Below the pieces are notes generated by a model. It did not search any database and had not been told where the DNA came from. It saw nothing but the letters and a program-made list of their open reading frames with translations. A DNA stretch of 7,631 nucleotides from Lysobacterales bacterium. Its GTDB lineage: Bacteria > Pseudomonadota > Gammaproteobacteria > Xanthomonadales > SZUA-36. Location of the stretch: positions 1 through 7,631 of the forward strand of contig DAOWGA010000253.1 of the NCBI GenBank assembly GCA_030637665.1, written 5' to 3'. Position 1 is the stretch's first letter. Each line of letters starts with the position of its first letter. Position numbers and translations under genes: made by a program. Below, one piece after another: positions 1-6,304 of the stretch.

Positions 1-465
1 CAGGTTTCCGGCGGCATGCAGCAGGTGCGTTTTGCCCAGGCCCGTTCCGCCGTACAGCAACAAGGGGTTATAAGCCAGGCCAGGCTTCTTGGACACTTGT
101 TGGGTAGCGGCATACGCCAACTCGTTTGATTTACCCTGGACAAAATTATCGAAACGATAACGTTTATCCAGGCGGGTGGCGGCCGGCGAACCGGGTCGCC
201 CTTTTTTCTTCTTGGCGACACCGTAATTACCACTGACTTCAACCCTCACTGAATCTCTGGTTTCTCCAAGATGCTCAAAAATGTCACGAATTCTTTCGAG
301 GTGATTCAGGGAAATATAATCGCGAACGTACTCGTTGGGCGCCAGGAGTATGGACCGACCTTTTTTCGACTTGAGCTGCAGGGGTCGAATCCATGTATTG
401 AGATCCTCAGCGGGAAGCTCGCGTTCCAGGTGATTTATGCAGGTTTGCCAAGTATTTTGGGCCAT
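1..465 (-). CDS. dnaA: Chromosomal replication initiator DnaA (N-terminal part, cut by window edge)
   Basis: DnaA binds DnaA boxes at the chromosome origin, melts the duplex and recruits the DnaB helicase. The 155 codons here read without interruption from ATG at 465 to the left edge. Domain I (residues about 1-80) has the family pattern W6..C9..L13..ELP(16-18)..W25IRPLQ30, which also supports this start. Residues about 81-98 are a very short, Lys/Arg/Gly-rich linker in place of the longer domain II of E. coli. AAA+ domain III begins near [13 protein letters not shown] (102-114) and carries Walker A GGTGLGKT at 139-146, followed by HLLHAAGN. In E. coli the same motif lies near residue 172, so the linker is roughly 30 residues shorter. 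Walker B, the sensors and the DNA-binding domain IV lie outside the window. There is no clear Shine-Dalgarno before the ATG. The gene diverges from rpmH. The identification is secure. Confidence 0.97.
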   Translation of the reverse strand, partial: MAQNTWQTCINHLERELPAEDLNTWIRPLQLKSKKGRSILLAPNEYVRDYISLNHLERIRDIFEHLGETRDSVRVEVSGNYGVAKKKKGRPGSPAATRLDKRYRFDNFVQGKSNELAYAATQQVSKKPGLAYNPLLLYGGTGLGKTHLLHAAGNL

Positions 466-527
466 TAGAGGGATGTGCCGGTAAAACGATTATTTTGATC
501 GTTGTCATGCATTAAAGAATCGTGAAC

Positions 528-533
528 GGTCAA
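528..533 (-). promoter_or_regulatory. Possible -35 element of dnaA promoter
   Basis: On the minus strand this reads TTGACC, a 5/6 match to TTGACA, about 65 bases upstream of the dnaA ATG and just downstream of the perfect DnaA box. No good -10 hexamer follows at 16-18 bases; the best is CATGAC at 18. The call is therefore weak. Confidence 0.2.
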
Positions 534-544
534 GTCTAACGCGC

Positions 545-553
545 TGTGGATAA
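545..553 (-). promoter_or_regulatory. DnaA box, perfect consensus
   Basis: The plus strand reads TGTGGATAA, so the minus strand reads TTATCCACA, the E. coli consensus DnaA box. It lies 80 bases upstream of the dnaA start codon, where it could act in dnaA autorepression, origin function or both. Confidence 0.7.
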
Positions 554-567
554 CTTGGCCATAGATA

Positions 568-581
568 CCTTGCGGGCAAGG
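568..581. repeat. Short perfect palindrome CCTTGC-GG-GCAAGG
   Basis: Six-base arms CCTTGC and GCAAGG flank a GG spacer. It lies between the DnaA box and the rpmH promoter. It could be a regulator site or a small hairpin; no T tract follows, so it does not look like a terminator. Confidence 0.3.
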
Positions 582-610
582 CCGCATAATCCCCAAGTCC
601 GGTAAATTGC

Positions 611-639
611 TTGTTTCATCATAATATAAAAGTTACAAT
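611..639 (+). promoter_or_regulatory. Likely sigma-70 promoter of the rpmH operon
   Basis: TTGTTT (611-616) and TACAAT (634-639) are separated by 17 bases. The -10 matches consensus at 5 of 6 positions, while the -35 matches only the TTG. Transcription would begin near 646, giving a leader of about 75 bases before rpmH. CATAAT and TATAAA lie a few bases upstream as alternative -10 elements. Confidence 0.4.
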
Positions 640-721
640 TCTCCTCTTTTGTCGGCCACTTGTCGCTCTCTATAGATCCGCATTGGCCGAAACTGAATTA
701 ATTCCCGAAAGGATCAAGAAA

Positions 722-856
722 ATGAAGCGTACTTTTCAGCCAAGCCTTCTGAAGCGCGCACGCAGGCACGGCTTCCGGGCCCGTATGTCAACCCGCGGCG
801 GAAGAGCTATTATCAGAGCTCGCCGGGCCAAGGGTCGAAAGCGCCTTTCCGCCTGA
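722..856 (+). CDS. rpmH: 50S ribosomal protein L34
   Basis: This encodes the 44-residue protein L34 of the large ribosomal subunit. It is very basic and begins [22 protein letters not shown], with the [11 protein letters not shown] tail typical of the family; normal length is 44-47 residues. The reading frame is open further upstream to an ATG at 611, but that extension ([13 protein letters not shown]...) has no L34 character and would include the promoter. The start at 722 is preceded by AAGGA (709-713) with 8 bases of spacing. It is the first gene of the rpmH-rnpA-yidC series and ends 29 bases before rnpA. Function, length and context agree. Confidence 0.97.
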   Translation: MKRTFQPSLLKRARRHGFRARMSTRGGRAIIRARRAKGRKRLSA

Positions 857-885
857 TTGCCCCGCAGCCCGTCCTGCTCAAAGAC

Positions 886-1395
886 ATGAAGAGCGACCGG
901 AAGGCGATCCAGCCAGGCCGGACGAGTTTTCCACGCACTGCACGCCTTTTAAAACCAATTGAATTCAAAAAGGTTTTTAAGAAAAACGTGGTTTCTTCGG
1001 ATCGCTTTTTCAGAGTGTTGGCCCGACTCAACAATGGTCCTTGCTCCCGCCTGGGTATGGCGGTATCGCGGCAGGTGGACAAGCGTGCCGTGGAAAGGAA
1101 CAGGTTCAAACGAGTGATTCGTGAGAGCTTTCGCCATACATGGGCTATCACGGGTGAAGAACTGAGAAACGGCGAGCAAAATATTAAAAACCGGGGTGGC
1201 TTTCACCATTGTGTCGATCTGCTGGTCTTGCCACGGCGTGAGTGCGCCTCCATATGCAACAAGCAGTTGTTTCTATCTCTCGAAGACCACTGGTTACGCA
1301 TCAATAAGGCGCTCGAGCGACAGAAAGAACCCGCTGGGCAGCAAGCACCCCGGCCCGGTATAACCCGGGCGAAACAGGACGCAGGAACAATATAA
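886..1395 (+). CDS. rnpA: Ribonuclease P protein component, extended form
   Basis: RnpA is the protein subunit of RNase P; it helps the catalytic RNA bind and cleave the 5' leader of pre-tRNA. Residues 15-31 (FPRTARLLKPIEFKKVF) align with the family N terminus. The RNA-binding signature RNRFKRVIRESFR is at 71-83. The end of the fold is visible as VDLLVLPRRE (110-119) and LSLEDHWLRI (130-139). At 169 residues it is well above the roughly 120 usual in gammaproteobacteria. The excess comes from a polar insertion of about 17 residues after RESFR (about 88-107) and a Gln/Lys/Pro-rich tail (about 141-169). The stop lies 2 bases before yidC, suggesting translational coupling. The Shine-Dalgarno is weak, and the start was chosen because no other start codon lies just before the conserved FPR. 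The normal neighbour yidD is absent. Confidence 0.92.
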   Translation: MKSDRKAIQPGRTSFPRTARLLKPIEFKKVFKKNVVSSDRFFRVLARLNNGPCSRLGMAVSRQVDKRAVERNRFKRVIRESFRHTWAITGEELRNGEQNIKNRGGFHHCVDLLVLPRRECASICNKQLFLSLEDHWLRINKALERQKEPAGQQAPRPGITRAKQDAGTI

Positions 1396-1397
1396 AA

Positions 1398-3110
1398 ATG
1401 GGAAATCTTAGACCGGTATTGGCCATAGGTTTGGTGTTTCTTGCTTATATGCTCTGGGTCGAGTGGCAAAAGGACTATGGCCCCAAGACACTGCCGCCCC
1501 AGGCCTCTCCGGCTTTGGAGTCCTCCGGCCGGTCTGTTCCTTCCGTTCCCGGAGAGCATGTCGCAGATTTACCTGAGCCGGTAGAGGCCGGTCCGGCGGC
1601 GCAGCAAAAAACCGGGCAACAAGGGCTTCCCACGATGGAAACGCCGGTAGAAATGGCTGGCGAAAGCCCATTCGTCACGGTTACCACAGATGTTCTCGAG
1701 GTAGAAATTGACCTGTTGGGTGGAACCGTTGTGTCTTCCCGCTTGCTGGATTACCCGGTCGTCCTTGATACGCCAGATAACAAGATAAATCTTTTATCAA
1801 AGTATGGTGATGACATGTTCATTGCCCAATCCGGCCTGCTTTCTCACCAATCAGCACCGAACCACACCAGTCAGTACGCTTCAGGTCGAATGGAGTACGT
1901 ACTGGCAGAAGGCGCACAGGAAATCCGCATACCGCTGACCTGGGAATCAGAAGATGGGGTTCGCGTAACCAAGACTTTTGTTTTACAGCGGGGCCGATAT
2001 GACATCACGGTCCGGCATCAACTGGAGAACCAGAGCGCCGAAACCTGGTCGGGTAGTCGATATAGTCAGCTACAGCGGTCGGTTCCCGCCAATGATGATG
2101 ACGGTGGTTTTACCAATCCCGGACGCTACAGCTTCAACGGGATCGCCTTTTACAGCCCGGAAGAAAAGTTTGAAAAAGTCGATTTCGATGATGTTGTGGA
2201 TGACGCTTACCGCAGGACCCATGCTGGTGGGTGGCTGGCCATGATCCAGCATTATTTCTTTACCGCCTGGATACCCCCGGAAGATGAGGAGGTGAGCTAT
2301 TCCACCCAGGAACTCAAAGGCAATGGTTGGCCTCGTTACATAGCGCGTGAGGTTTCACCGCAGCAGCAGGTGGCGCCGAATGGGCGAACGGAATTCAGCA
2401 GCCGCCTTTACCTGGGTCCCAAGTTGCAAGACCAGTTGGCAGACGTGGCGCCCGGCCTGGGATACACTGTAAATTACGGAATTTTCACGGTAATTTCAAA
2501 ACCGTTGTACTGGCTGTTATCACACATTCACAGCCTGGTAGGAAACTGGGGCTGGGCGATCGTTCTCCTGACCATCCTCATCAAGGCAGCATTTTTCAAA
2601 CTGACCGAGGCGCAATACAAATCCATGGCGCGAATGCGCAAACTGCAGCCCAGGATTGATCAGCTCAAGGAACGTTACGGCGAAGACCGCCAGCGGATGA
2701 GCCAGGCCATGATGGAAATGTACAAGAAGGAAAAGGTCAATCCACTGGGCGGCTGTCTTCCCATAGTAGTGCAGATTCCTGTTTTCATAGCGCTTTACTG
2801 GGTATTGCTGGAATCCGTGGAGCTCCGCCAGGCTCCGTTCATACTGTGGATTGACAATCTTTCGGTTCGTGACCCGTATTTCATCCTGCCCTTGCTTAAC
2901 GCCGGCTTCATGTTTGCCACGCAGCGGCTCACGCCGATGGCTGGCATGGATCCGTTGCAAAGAAAAATGATGAGCATGATGCCCCTGGTATTTTCTGTCA
3001 TGTTCGCATTCTTTCCGGCCGGCTTGGTGTTGTACTGGGCGACCAATGCAGGCCTGTCGCTGGCCCAGCAGTATTACATTACCCGTAAAATAGCCGCGGC
3101 CGACCACTAG
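1398..3110 (+). CDS. yidC: Membrane protein insertase YidC
   Basis: YidC inserts and folds inner-membrane proteins, alone or with SecYEG. The 570-residue protein has the Gram-negative layout. TM1 is at about 6-22 (RPVLAIGLVFLAYMLW), followed by a low-complexity Pro/Glu/Gln stretch to about 85. The periplasmic beta-sandwich domain spans about 90-350, and the conserved five-helix core follows from about 365. Core landmarks are KLTEAQYKSMARMRKLQP, the cytoplasmic coiled loop ERYGEDRQRMSQAMMEMYKKEK, NPLGGC (448-453), ESVELRQAPF and FPAGLVLYW. Lys396 stands where E. coli has the groove residue Arg366; Lys is also my recollection for Pseudomonas YidC. The start fits the family (R-x-x-L..G-L-x-F-L..LW), with AGGA 11 bases upstream. 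The gene sits 2 bases after rnpA and 25 bases before mnmE. Length is slightly above the 548 of E. coli. Confidence 0.98.
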   Translation: MGNLRPVLAIGLVFLAYMLWVEWQKDYGPKTLPPQASPALESSGRSVPSVPGEHVADLPEPVEAGPAAQQKTGQQGLPTMETPVEMAGESPFVTVTTDVLEVEIDLLGGTVVSSRLLDYPVVLDTPDNKINLLSKYGDDMFIAQSGLLSHQSAPNHTSQYASGRMEYVLAEGAQEIRIPLTWESEDGVRVTKTFVLQRGRYDITVRHQLENQSAETWSGSRYSQLQRSVPANDDDGGFTNPGRYSFNGIAFYSPEEKFEKVDFDDVVDDAYRRTHAGGWLAMIQHYFFTAWIPPEDEEVSYSTQELKGNGWPRYIAREVSPQQQVAPNGRTEFSSRLYLGPKLQDQLADVAPGLGYTVNYGIFTVISKPLYWLLSHIHSLVGNWGWAIVLLTILIKAAFFKLTEAQYKSMARMRKLQPRIDQLKERYGEDRQRMSQAMMEMYKKEKVNPLGGCLPIVVQIPVFIALYWVLLESVELRQAPFILWIDNLSVRDPYFILPLLNAGFMFATQRLTPMAGMDPLQRKMMSMMPLVFSVMFAFFPAGLVLYWATNAGLSLAQQYYITRKIAAADH

Positions 3111-3135
3111 CCTGGGGCTTAAGCTTGCTATCGAC

Positions 3136-4503
3136 ATGAGCGGTGAGCCGAAATCAGCTAACGACACAATTTGCGCCATTGCCACACCGCCGGGGGCCGG
3201 AGGACTGGGAATCGTGCGCATATCAGGGCCTGACGTGCAGGAGAGCGCGGGGCGCCTGTTAGGTCACTTGCCCAACCCAAGGTTTGCCACTCTGTGCGAT
3301 TTTCCGGATGAATCCGGCGAAACTATTGATTCGGGAATAGTTCTTTACTTTCCCGGCCCGGCTTCATTTACCGGTGAAGATGTGTTGGAACTACAAGGCC
3401 ACGGAGGTCCTTTCGTTCTGCAGCAGGTGATGCAGCGAATTCTGGGTCTCGGCGCCCGCATCGCCCGGCCCGGCGAATTCTCCGAGCGCGCATTTCTGAA
3501 TGACAAAATGGACCTGGCCCAGGCAGAAGCGATCGCCGATCTCATTGAATCCGGCACCGATGTCGCGGCACGGGCGGCGCAACGGAGCCTGCAGGGTGAG
3601 TTTTCAAAGCGGGTCAACAGCTTGCAGACCAGCCTGACGGAGGTGCGCGTCTTTGTCGAGGCAGCCATTGATTTCCCTGATGAGGAGATTGATTTCCTGG
3701 CGGAAAGCGACGTGTTGCAGCGTCTGGATCGCTCCCGATTGCAACTCAGGGAACTATTACAGGACGCGCGCCAGGGGCGGCTTTTACGGGACGGAATCGT
3801 GTTGGCTATCATCGGGCGGCCCAATGCTGGAAAATCGAGCCTGCTGAATGCCCTGTCAGGTCAGGACAGCGCCATTGTCACCGAGATTCCCGGCACGACC
3901 CGGGATGTACTTCGCGAGCAGATCGAGTTGGATGGAATCCCGGTGCACCTGGCGGATACGGCAGGCATTCGCGAAACCAGCGACCGCATCGAGGCTGAAG
4001 GTGTGAGGCGGGCTCGCCAGGCGCTTGAATCCGCGGACATCGTACTGCTGGTGGAAGACGTCACGGCGGCGCAGGAAGAGAACGCCAGTCTGGCCGCAGA
4101 ATTATCCTCGAAAACCGGCTGCATCCGGGTTGCAAACAAGATTGACCTGGAGACTGCCGCAAATCATGAACAAACAGTGCAGGGCGGCTCTGCGCCAGAT
4201 GTGCGGATTTCGGCAAAAACCGGGCAGGGCATGGATGAATTACGGGCCAGGATTCTTGCAGCGGTCGGAGCGGCTGATCACACCGAGGGCAGTTTCTCAG
4301 CAAGACAAAGACACATTGACGCGCTGAACAGGGCAGGGCGCCATCTTGCGGCTGGCAAAGAGCACCTGGAGGTCAGCCTGGCCGGGGAGTTACTGGCGGA
4401 AGAGTTGCGGCTCGCCCAGCACGCTCTCGGAGAAATTACCGGTGAATTCCTACCCGACGATTTGCTGGGCGAAATATTTTCCAGCTTCTGTATTGGCAAA
4501 TAA
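3136..4503 (+). CDS. mnmE: tRNA uridine-5-carboxymethylaminomethyl modification GTPase MnmE
   Basis: MnmE (TrmE) works with MnmG to install cmnm5/nm5 groups on the wobble uridine of certain tRNAs. The 455-residue protein has the full family layout. The N-terminal tetrahydrofolate-binding domain spans about 1-125 and includes [21 protein letters not shown] and the LELQGHGG motif. Helical parts surround a G domain at about 218-378, with G1 GRPNAGKS (227-234), G2 TTR (254-256), G3 DTAG (274-277), G4 NKID (334-337) and G5 SAK (359-361). The C-terminal CIGK (452-455) includes the catalytic Cys452. The start has only a weak ribosome site, but its N terminus fits the family. Its partner mnmG commonly follows mnmE; here the next gene is a convergent ArsR regulator, so mnmG must be elsewhere. 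Confidence 0.98.
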   Translation: MSGEPKSANDTICAIATPPGAGGLGIVRISGPDVQESAGRLLGHLPNPRFATLCDFPDESGETIDSGIVLYFPGPASFTGEDVLELQGHGGPFVLQQVMQRILGLGARIARPGEFSERAFLNDKMDLAQAEAIADLIESGTDVAARAAQRSLQGEFSKRVNSLQTSLTEVRVFVEAAIDFPDEEIDFLAESDVLQRLDRSRLQLRELLQDARQGRLLRDGIVLAIIGRPNAGKSSLLNALSGQDSAIVTEIPGTTRDVLREQIELDGIPVHLADTAGIRETSDRIEAEGVRRARQALESADIVLLVEDVTAAQEENASLAAELSSKTGCIRVANKIDLETAANHEQTVQGGSAPDVRISAKTGQGMDELRARILAAVGAADHTEGSFSARQRHIDALNRAGRHLAAGKEHLEVSLAGELLAEELRLAQHALGEITGEFLPDDLLGEIFSSFCIGK

Positions 4504-4549
4504 GCACCCTGCGCCATTCTGGTAGTGAACCGGGCTGCCTGTTCAGTGT

Positions 4550-4849
4550 TTAGCTGGCCTCACAATAGACGTCATGCAGCAGCTCGATCACGTTCATGGC
4601 GGGTGTTTCCGCCAGGCGGTAGTAAATGGTCTGGCTTTCCCGCCTGGTTTTCACCAGCCCCTGATCACGCAACACCGCCAAATGTTGCGAAAGCGCTGAT
4701 TGGCTCAAATTGATGCGTCTGTTGAGTTGACCCACGGACACTTCACCCTCAGCCAGCACACACATGATCATCAGCCGGCTTTCATTGGCCAGGCCCTTAA
4801 GCAGGCTGACCGCATCTGCCGCATTTTTTTGCATGGTCGTGAAATCCAT
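4550..4849 (-). CDS. ArsR-family repressor, putative SqrR/BigR/YgaV-type persulfide sensor
   Basis: This 99-residue winged-helix protein should bind DNA as a dimer and repress nearby promoters. The helix-turn-helix is at about 38-66 (GQLNRRINLSQSALSQHLAVL, then RDQGLV), followed by a beta wing TRRESQTIYYRL (68-79). It lacks the metal-binding ELCVCDL motif of ArsR/SmtB arsenic, zinc or cadmium sensors, with EVSVGQL in that position. It has exactly two cysteines, Cys30 (RLMIMCVL) and Cys96 (DVYCEAS). These match the two cysteines that form a disulfide or polysulfide bridge in BigR, SqrR and E. coli YgaV. The gene is divergent from a persulfide dioxygenase gene, with palindromes in the 114-base gap, which supports the sensor call. 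No strong Shine-Dalgarno precedes the ATG. The family is certain; the specific signal is inferred. Confidence 0.85.
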   Translation of the reverse strand: MDFTTMQKNAADAVSLLKGLANESRLMIMCVLAEGEVSVGQLNRRINLSQSALSQHLAVLRDQGLVKTRRESQTIYYRLAETPAMNVIELLHDVYCEAS

Positions 4850-4898
4850 ATTGACGATGCGCCTGGTCTCTTTTACTGGTTTGACAGGAGAAGTTTAT

Positions 4899-4927
4899 TT
4901 GCAATTCATCTAAATTACAAATATCTT
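4899..4927 (+). promoter_or_regulatory. Likely promoter of the persulfide dioxygenase gene
   Basis: TTGCAA (4899-4904) and TATCTT (4922-4927) are spaced 17 bases apart, each with 4 of 6 consensus matches. The -10 is also the left arm of the 4922-4936 palindrome, so a bound repressor would block RNA polymerase. A perfect TTGACA lies at 4881-4886, but no good -10 follows at the right distance. Confidence 0.35.
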
Positions 4928-4949
4928 ATTAAGATAAATCTTATGTAAT
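4914..4949. promoter_or_regulatory. Nested palindromes, probable operator for the ArsR-family repressor
   Basis: The inner palindrome is TATCTT-ATT-AAGATA (4922-4936), with perfect 6-base arms. An outer pair ATTACA (4914-4919) and TGTAAT (4944-4949) flanks it. AT-rich inverted repeats of this size are typical ArsR-family operators. The position between the divergent repressor and dioxygenase genes would let one site control both. Confidence 0.6.
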
Positions 4950-4950
4950 G

Positions 4951-4956
4951 AAAGGG
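4951..4956 (+). promoter_or_regulatory. Ribosome binding site deciding the dioxygenase start
   Basis: AAAGGG lies 7 bases before a TTG (4964) but 13 bases before the ATG (4970). The spacing favours TTG; codon preference favours ATG. The two products differ by only two residues. Confidence 0.4.
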
Positions 4957-4963
4957 TACGTTT

Positions 4964-5863
4964 TTGGCCATGGAAATTGCTCCTTTTTACGAGCCAGAAT
5001 CGGGTACCTGGACCTACCTGCTGAGCGATAACACTACACATTCGGCCGCGATCATCGACCCCGTCTGGGTATACAACCCGGTAAGTGGAATGGCGGACAG
5101 CACGTTTGTGGACAAAGTGCTGGATTCCGCCCGGCAAGAGGGCCTGCAGATCGAGTGGGTGCTGGAAACCCACGCACACGCCGACCACCTGACCGCTGCC
5201 GGTGAAATCCGCAGGCGCATCGGCGCCAGGATTGCCTGCGGCAGGGGCATCTGTACAGTTCAGGCCACTTTCGCCCGGGTGTTCAACATGTCCGGCCTGG
5301 CTACCGATGGCCGGCAGTTCGATCGTCTCCTCGGGGAAGGGGACCATATCAAGCTGGGAGAGTTGGAAATTCGGGTCATTGAAACACCAGGGCATACCAA
5401 CGACAGCGTTACTTACCTGGCAGGAGATGCGGCTTTTGTCGGCGATACCCTGTTTACGCCGTCATTCGGTACCGCCCGTTGTGATTTTCCTGGCGGTAAT
5501 GCCGGCCAGCTCTACGATTCGATCAGCAGGATTTACCGGCTTCCGGATGAAACGAGAGTGTTTTTCTGCCACGATTATCCCAAAACGGGAGAACAGCCTG
5601 CCAGCCAGATCACCGTAGCTGAGTCCCGCGACAGCAATATTCACATCAGGACAGAAACCACCCGCGACGAGTATATTGCCATGCGCACCGCAATGGATGC
5701 ACAGCTCGGTCTGCCGAGGCTGATCATGCCCTCCCTGCAGGTCAACATCCAGGCCGGTGCGCCGCCGCCTGCCGACAACAATGGCGTTGTTTACCTCAAA
5801 ACACCCTTCAACCGGCCTGTCGCGGAGCTGATCCGGGCCGCCTTGGTGAAATATGCGGGTTAG
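4964..5863 (+). CDS. MBL-fold persulfide dioxygenase (ETHE1/Blh type)
   Basis: Enzymes of this family use a mononuclear iron to oxidise glutathione persulfide to sulfite, a step in hydrogen sulfide removal. The 299-residue protein has the metallo-beta-lactamase signature HAHADH at 70-75. The likely iron ligands are His70, His144 (ETPGHT) and Asp161 (VGDTLF), equivalent to human ETHE1 His79, His135 and Asp154. Arg172 in GTARCDF corresponds to the glutathione-contacting Arg163. Further family marks are PGGNAGQLYDSI, FFCHDYP (200-206), TVAESRDSNIHI and a C-terminal LIMPSLQVNIQAG with NNGVVYLKTPFN, which resembles the Agrobacterium/Xylella Blh proteins. No rhodanese domain is fused, unlike CstB. 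The start may be TTG 4964 or ATG 4970. The gene is divergent from the ArsR-type repressor and ends in a 4-base tail-to-tail overlap with the rhodanese gene. No signal peptide is seen, so it is cytoplasmic. Confidence 0.9.
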   Translation: MAMEIAPFYEPESGTWTYLLSDNTTHSAAIIDPVWVYNPVSGMADSTFVDKVLDSARQEGLQIEWVLETHAHADHLTAAGEIRRRIGARIACGRGICTVQATFARVFNMSGLATDGRQFDRLLGEGDHIKLGELEIRVIETPGHTNDSVTYLAGDAAFVGDTLFTPSFGTARCDFPGGNAGQLYDSISRIYRLPDETRVFFCHDYPKTGEQPASQITVAESRDSNIHIRTETTRDEYIAMRTAMDAQLGLPRLIMPSLQVNIQAGAPPPADNNGVVYLKTPFNRPVAELIRAALVKYAG

Positions 5864-6201
5864 TGGTTGGGCTCCTGCCCGGATTTTTTCATGGCGTCTT
5901 CCAGGCCACCGACGTTAAGCACCTGCGTAAAGCCCAGGCTATCCAATGTATCTTTAGCTATACCGGAGCGGCGCCCGCTGCGGCAGTAGAGGTAAATGAC
6001 AGCATCTTTGTCAGTTCCAAGTTCAGCGATGCCTTCGCTGATTTCGGTGTATGGGATGTTCAGGGCCTGTTCCACGTGTCCCTGGCTGTATTCCGTTGCG
6101 CTGCGGACATCAATCCACAACGGCTCATTGGCGCTTGCGGCTATGGGAAAGATCAGGGCCAGGCACAACGCCAGAAATTTTGAGTTGAATTGGGGAAACA
6201 T
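5860..6201 (-). CDS. Exported single-domain rhodanese-like sulfurtransferase
   Basis: Rhodaneses carry sulfane sulfur as a cysteine persulfide and pass it to acceptors such as thiols or cyanide. The 113-residue protein begins with a signal peptide: a Lys at 8, a hydrophobic core FLALCLALIFPIA and likely cleavage after AASA (24), so it should be periplasmic. The mature domain shows WIDVRSATEYSQGHVEQALNIP (29-50), the active-site loop CRSGRRS at 73-79 with catalytic Cys73, and the GFTQV..VGGL end (90-100). Size and location resemble E. coli PspE. A strong AAAGGAG ends 6 bases before the ATG. The upstream region holds two copies of an AT-rich palindromic motif and a perfect TATAAT. The 3' end overlaps that of the dioxygenase gene. 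Assignment to sulfur handling is firm; the natural acceptor is unknown. Confidence 0.92.
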   Translation of the reverse strand: MFPQFNSKFLALCLALIFPIAASANEPLWIDVRSATEYSQGHVEQALNIPYTEISEGIAELGTDKDAVIYLYCRSGRRSGIAKDTLDSLGFTQVLNVGGLEDAMKKSGQEPNH

Positions 6202-6221
6202 GCAGAGCTCCTTTAATTAAG

Positions 6222-6250
6222 ATATTCTAATAAATTATATTCTAATATAA
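6222..6250. promoter_or_regulatory. Tandem AT-rich palindromic motif upstream of the rhodanese gene
   Basis: The 11-base sequence ATATTCTAATA occurs twice (6222-6232 and 6237-6247), with starts 15 bases apart. The second copy is the core of a perfect 16-base palindrome TTATATT-CT-AATATAA (6235-6250); the first has the shorter palindrome TATT-CT-AATA (6223-6232). A perfect minus-strand -10 TATAAT lies within it at 6239-6234, though without a recognisable -35. This looks like a double operator over a promoter. Confidence 0.6.
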
Positions 6251-6304
6251 GGTGGCGATTTTTCATAGAACTGCGCAAATGGCGCGTAGCACTAACCAGG
6301 GTGA

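Larger units (their letters stand above)
466..721. other. dnaA-rpmH divergent intergenic region (possible origin or dnaA control region)
   Basis: This 256-base gap separates two divergent genes. It contains one perfect DnaA box (545-553), a weaker 7/9 match TAATCCCCA (587-595), three GATC sites (497-500, 675-678, 712-715), an AT-rich stretch at about 604-640 and a short palindrome (568-581). In Pseudomonas the origin lies between rpmH and dnaA, so this could be part of oriC. A single strong box is few for a functional origin, so it may instead serve dnaA autoregulation. I see no RNA gene here. Confidence 0.4.

Noticed and set aside
611..721. Upstream extension of the rpmH reading frame
   Set aside because: The extra N terminus has no L34 similarity, would overlap the promoter, and the ATG at 722 has a good ribosome site and the exact family start.
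813..1151. Minus-strand open frame across rpmH and rnpA
   Set aside because: It is antisense to two clear conserved genes and shows no recognisable domain.
2583..2585. Lys396 in place of the E. coli YidC groove Arg366
   Set aside because: A positive charge is kept, and to my recollection Lys occurs at this position in other gammaproteobacterial YidC proteins, so it is not unusual.
3112..3122. AGCC-TGG-GGCT stem after yidC as a terminator
   Set aside because: The four-pair stem is too weak, has no T run, and lies in a 25-base gap inside a co-directional series.
2520..3221. Long minus-strand open frame (233 codons) across yidC and mnmE
   Set aside because: It is antisense to the well-conserved YidC membrane core, with low-complexity content and no domain.
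4526..4545. TGAAC-N10-GTTCA hairpin between mnmE and the repressor gene as a terminator
   Set aside because: The stem is only five pairs, the loop is long and no T tract follows on either strand.
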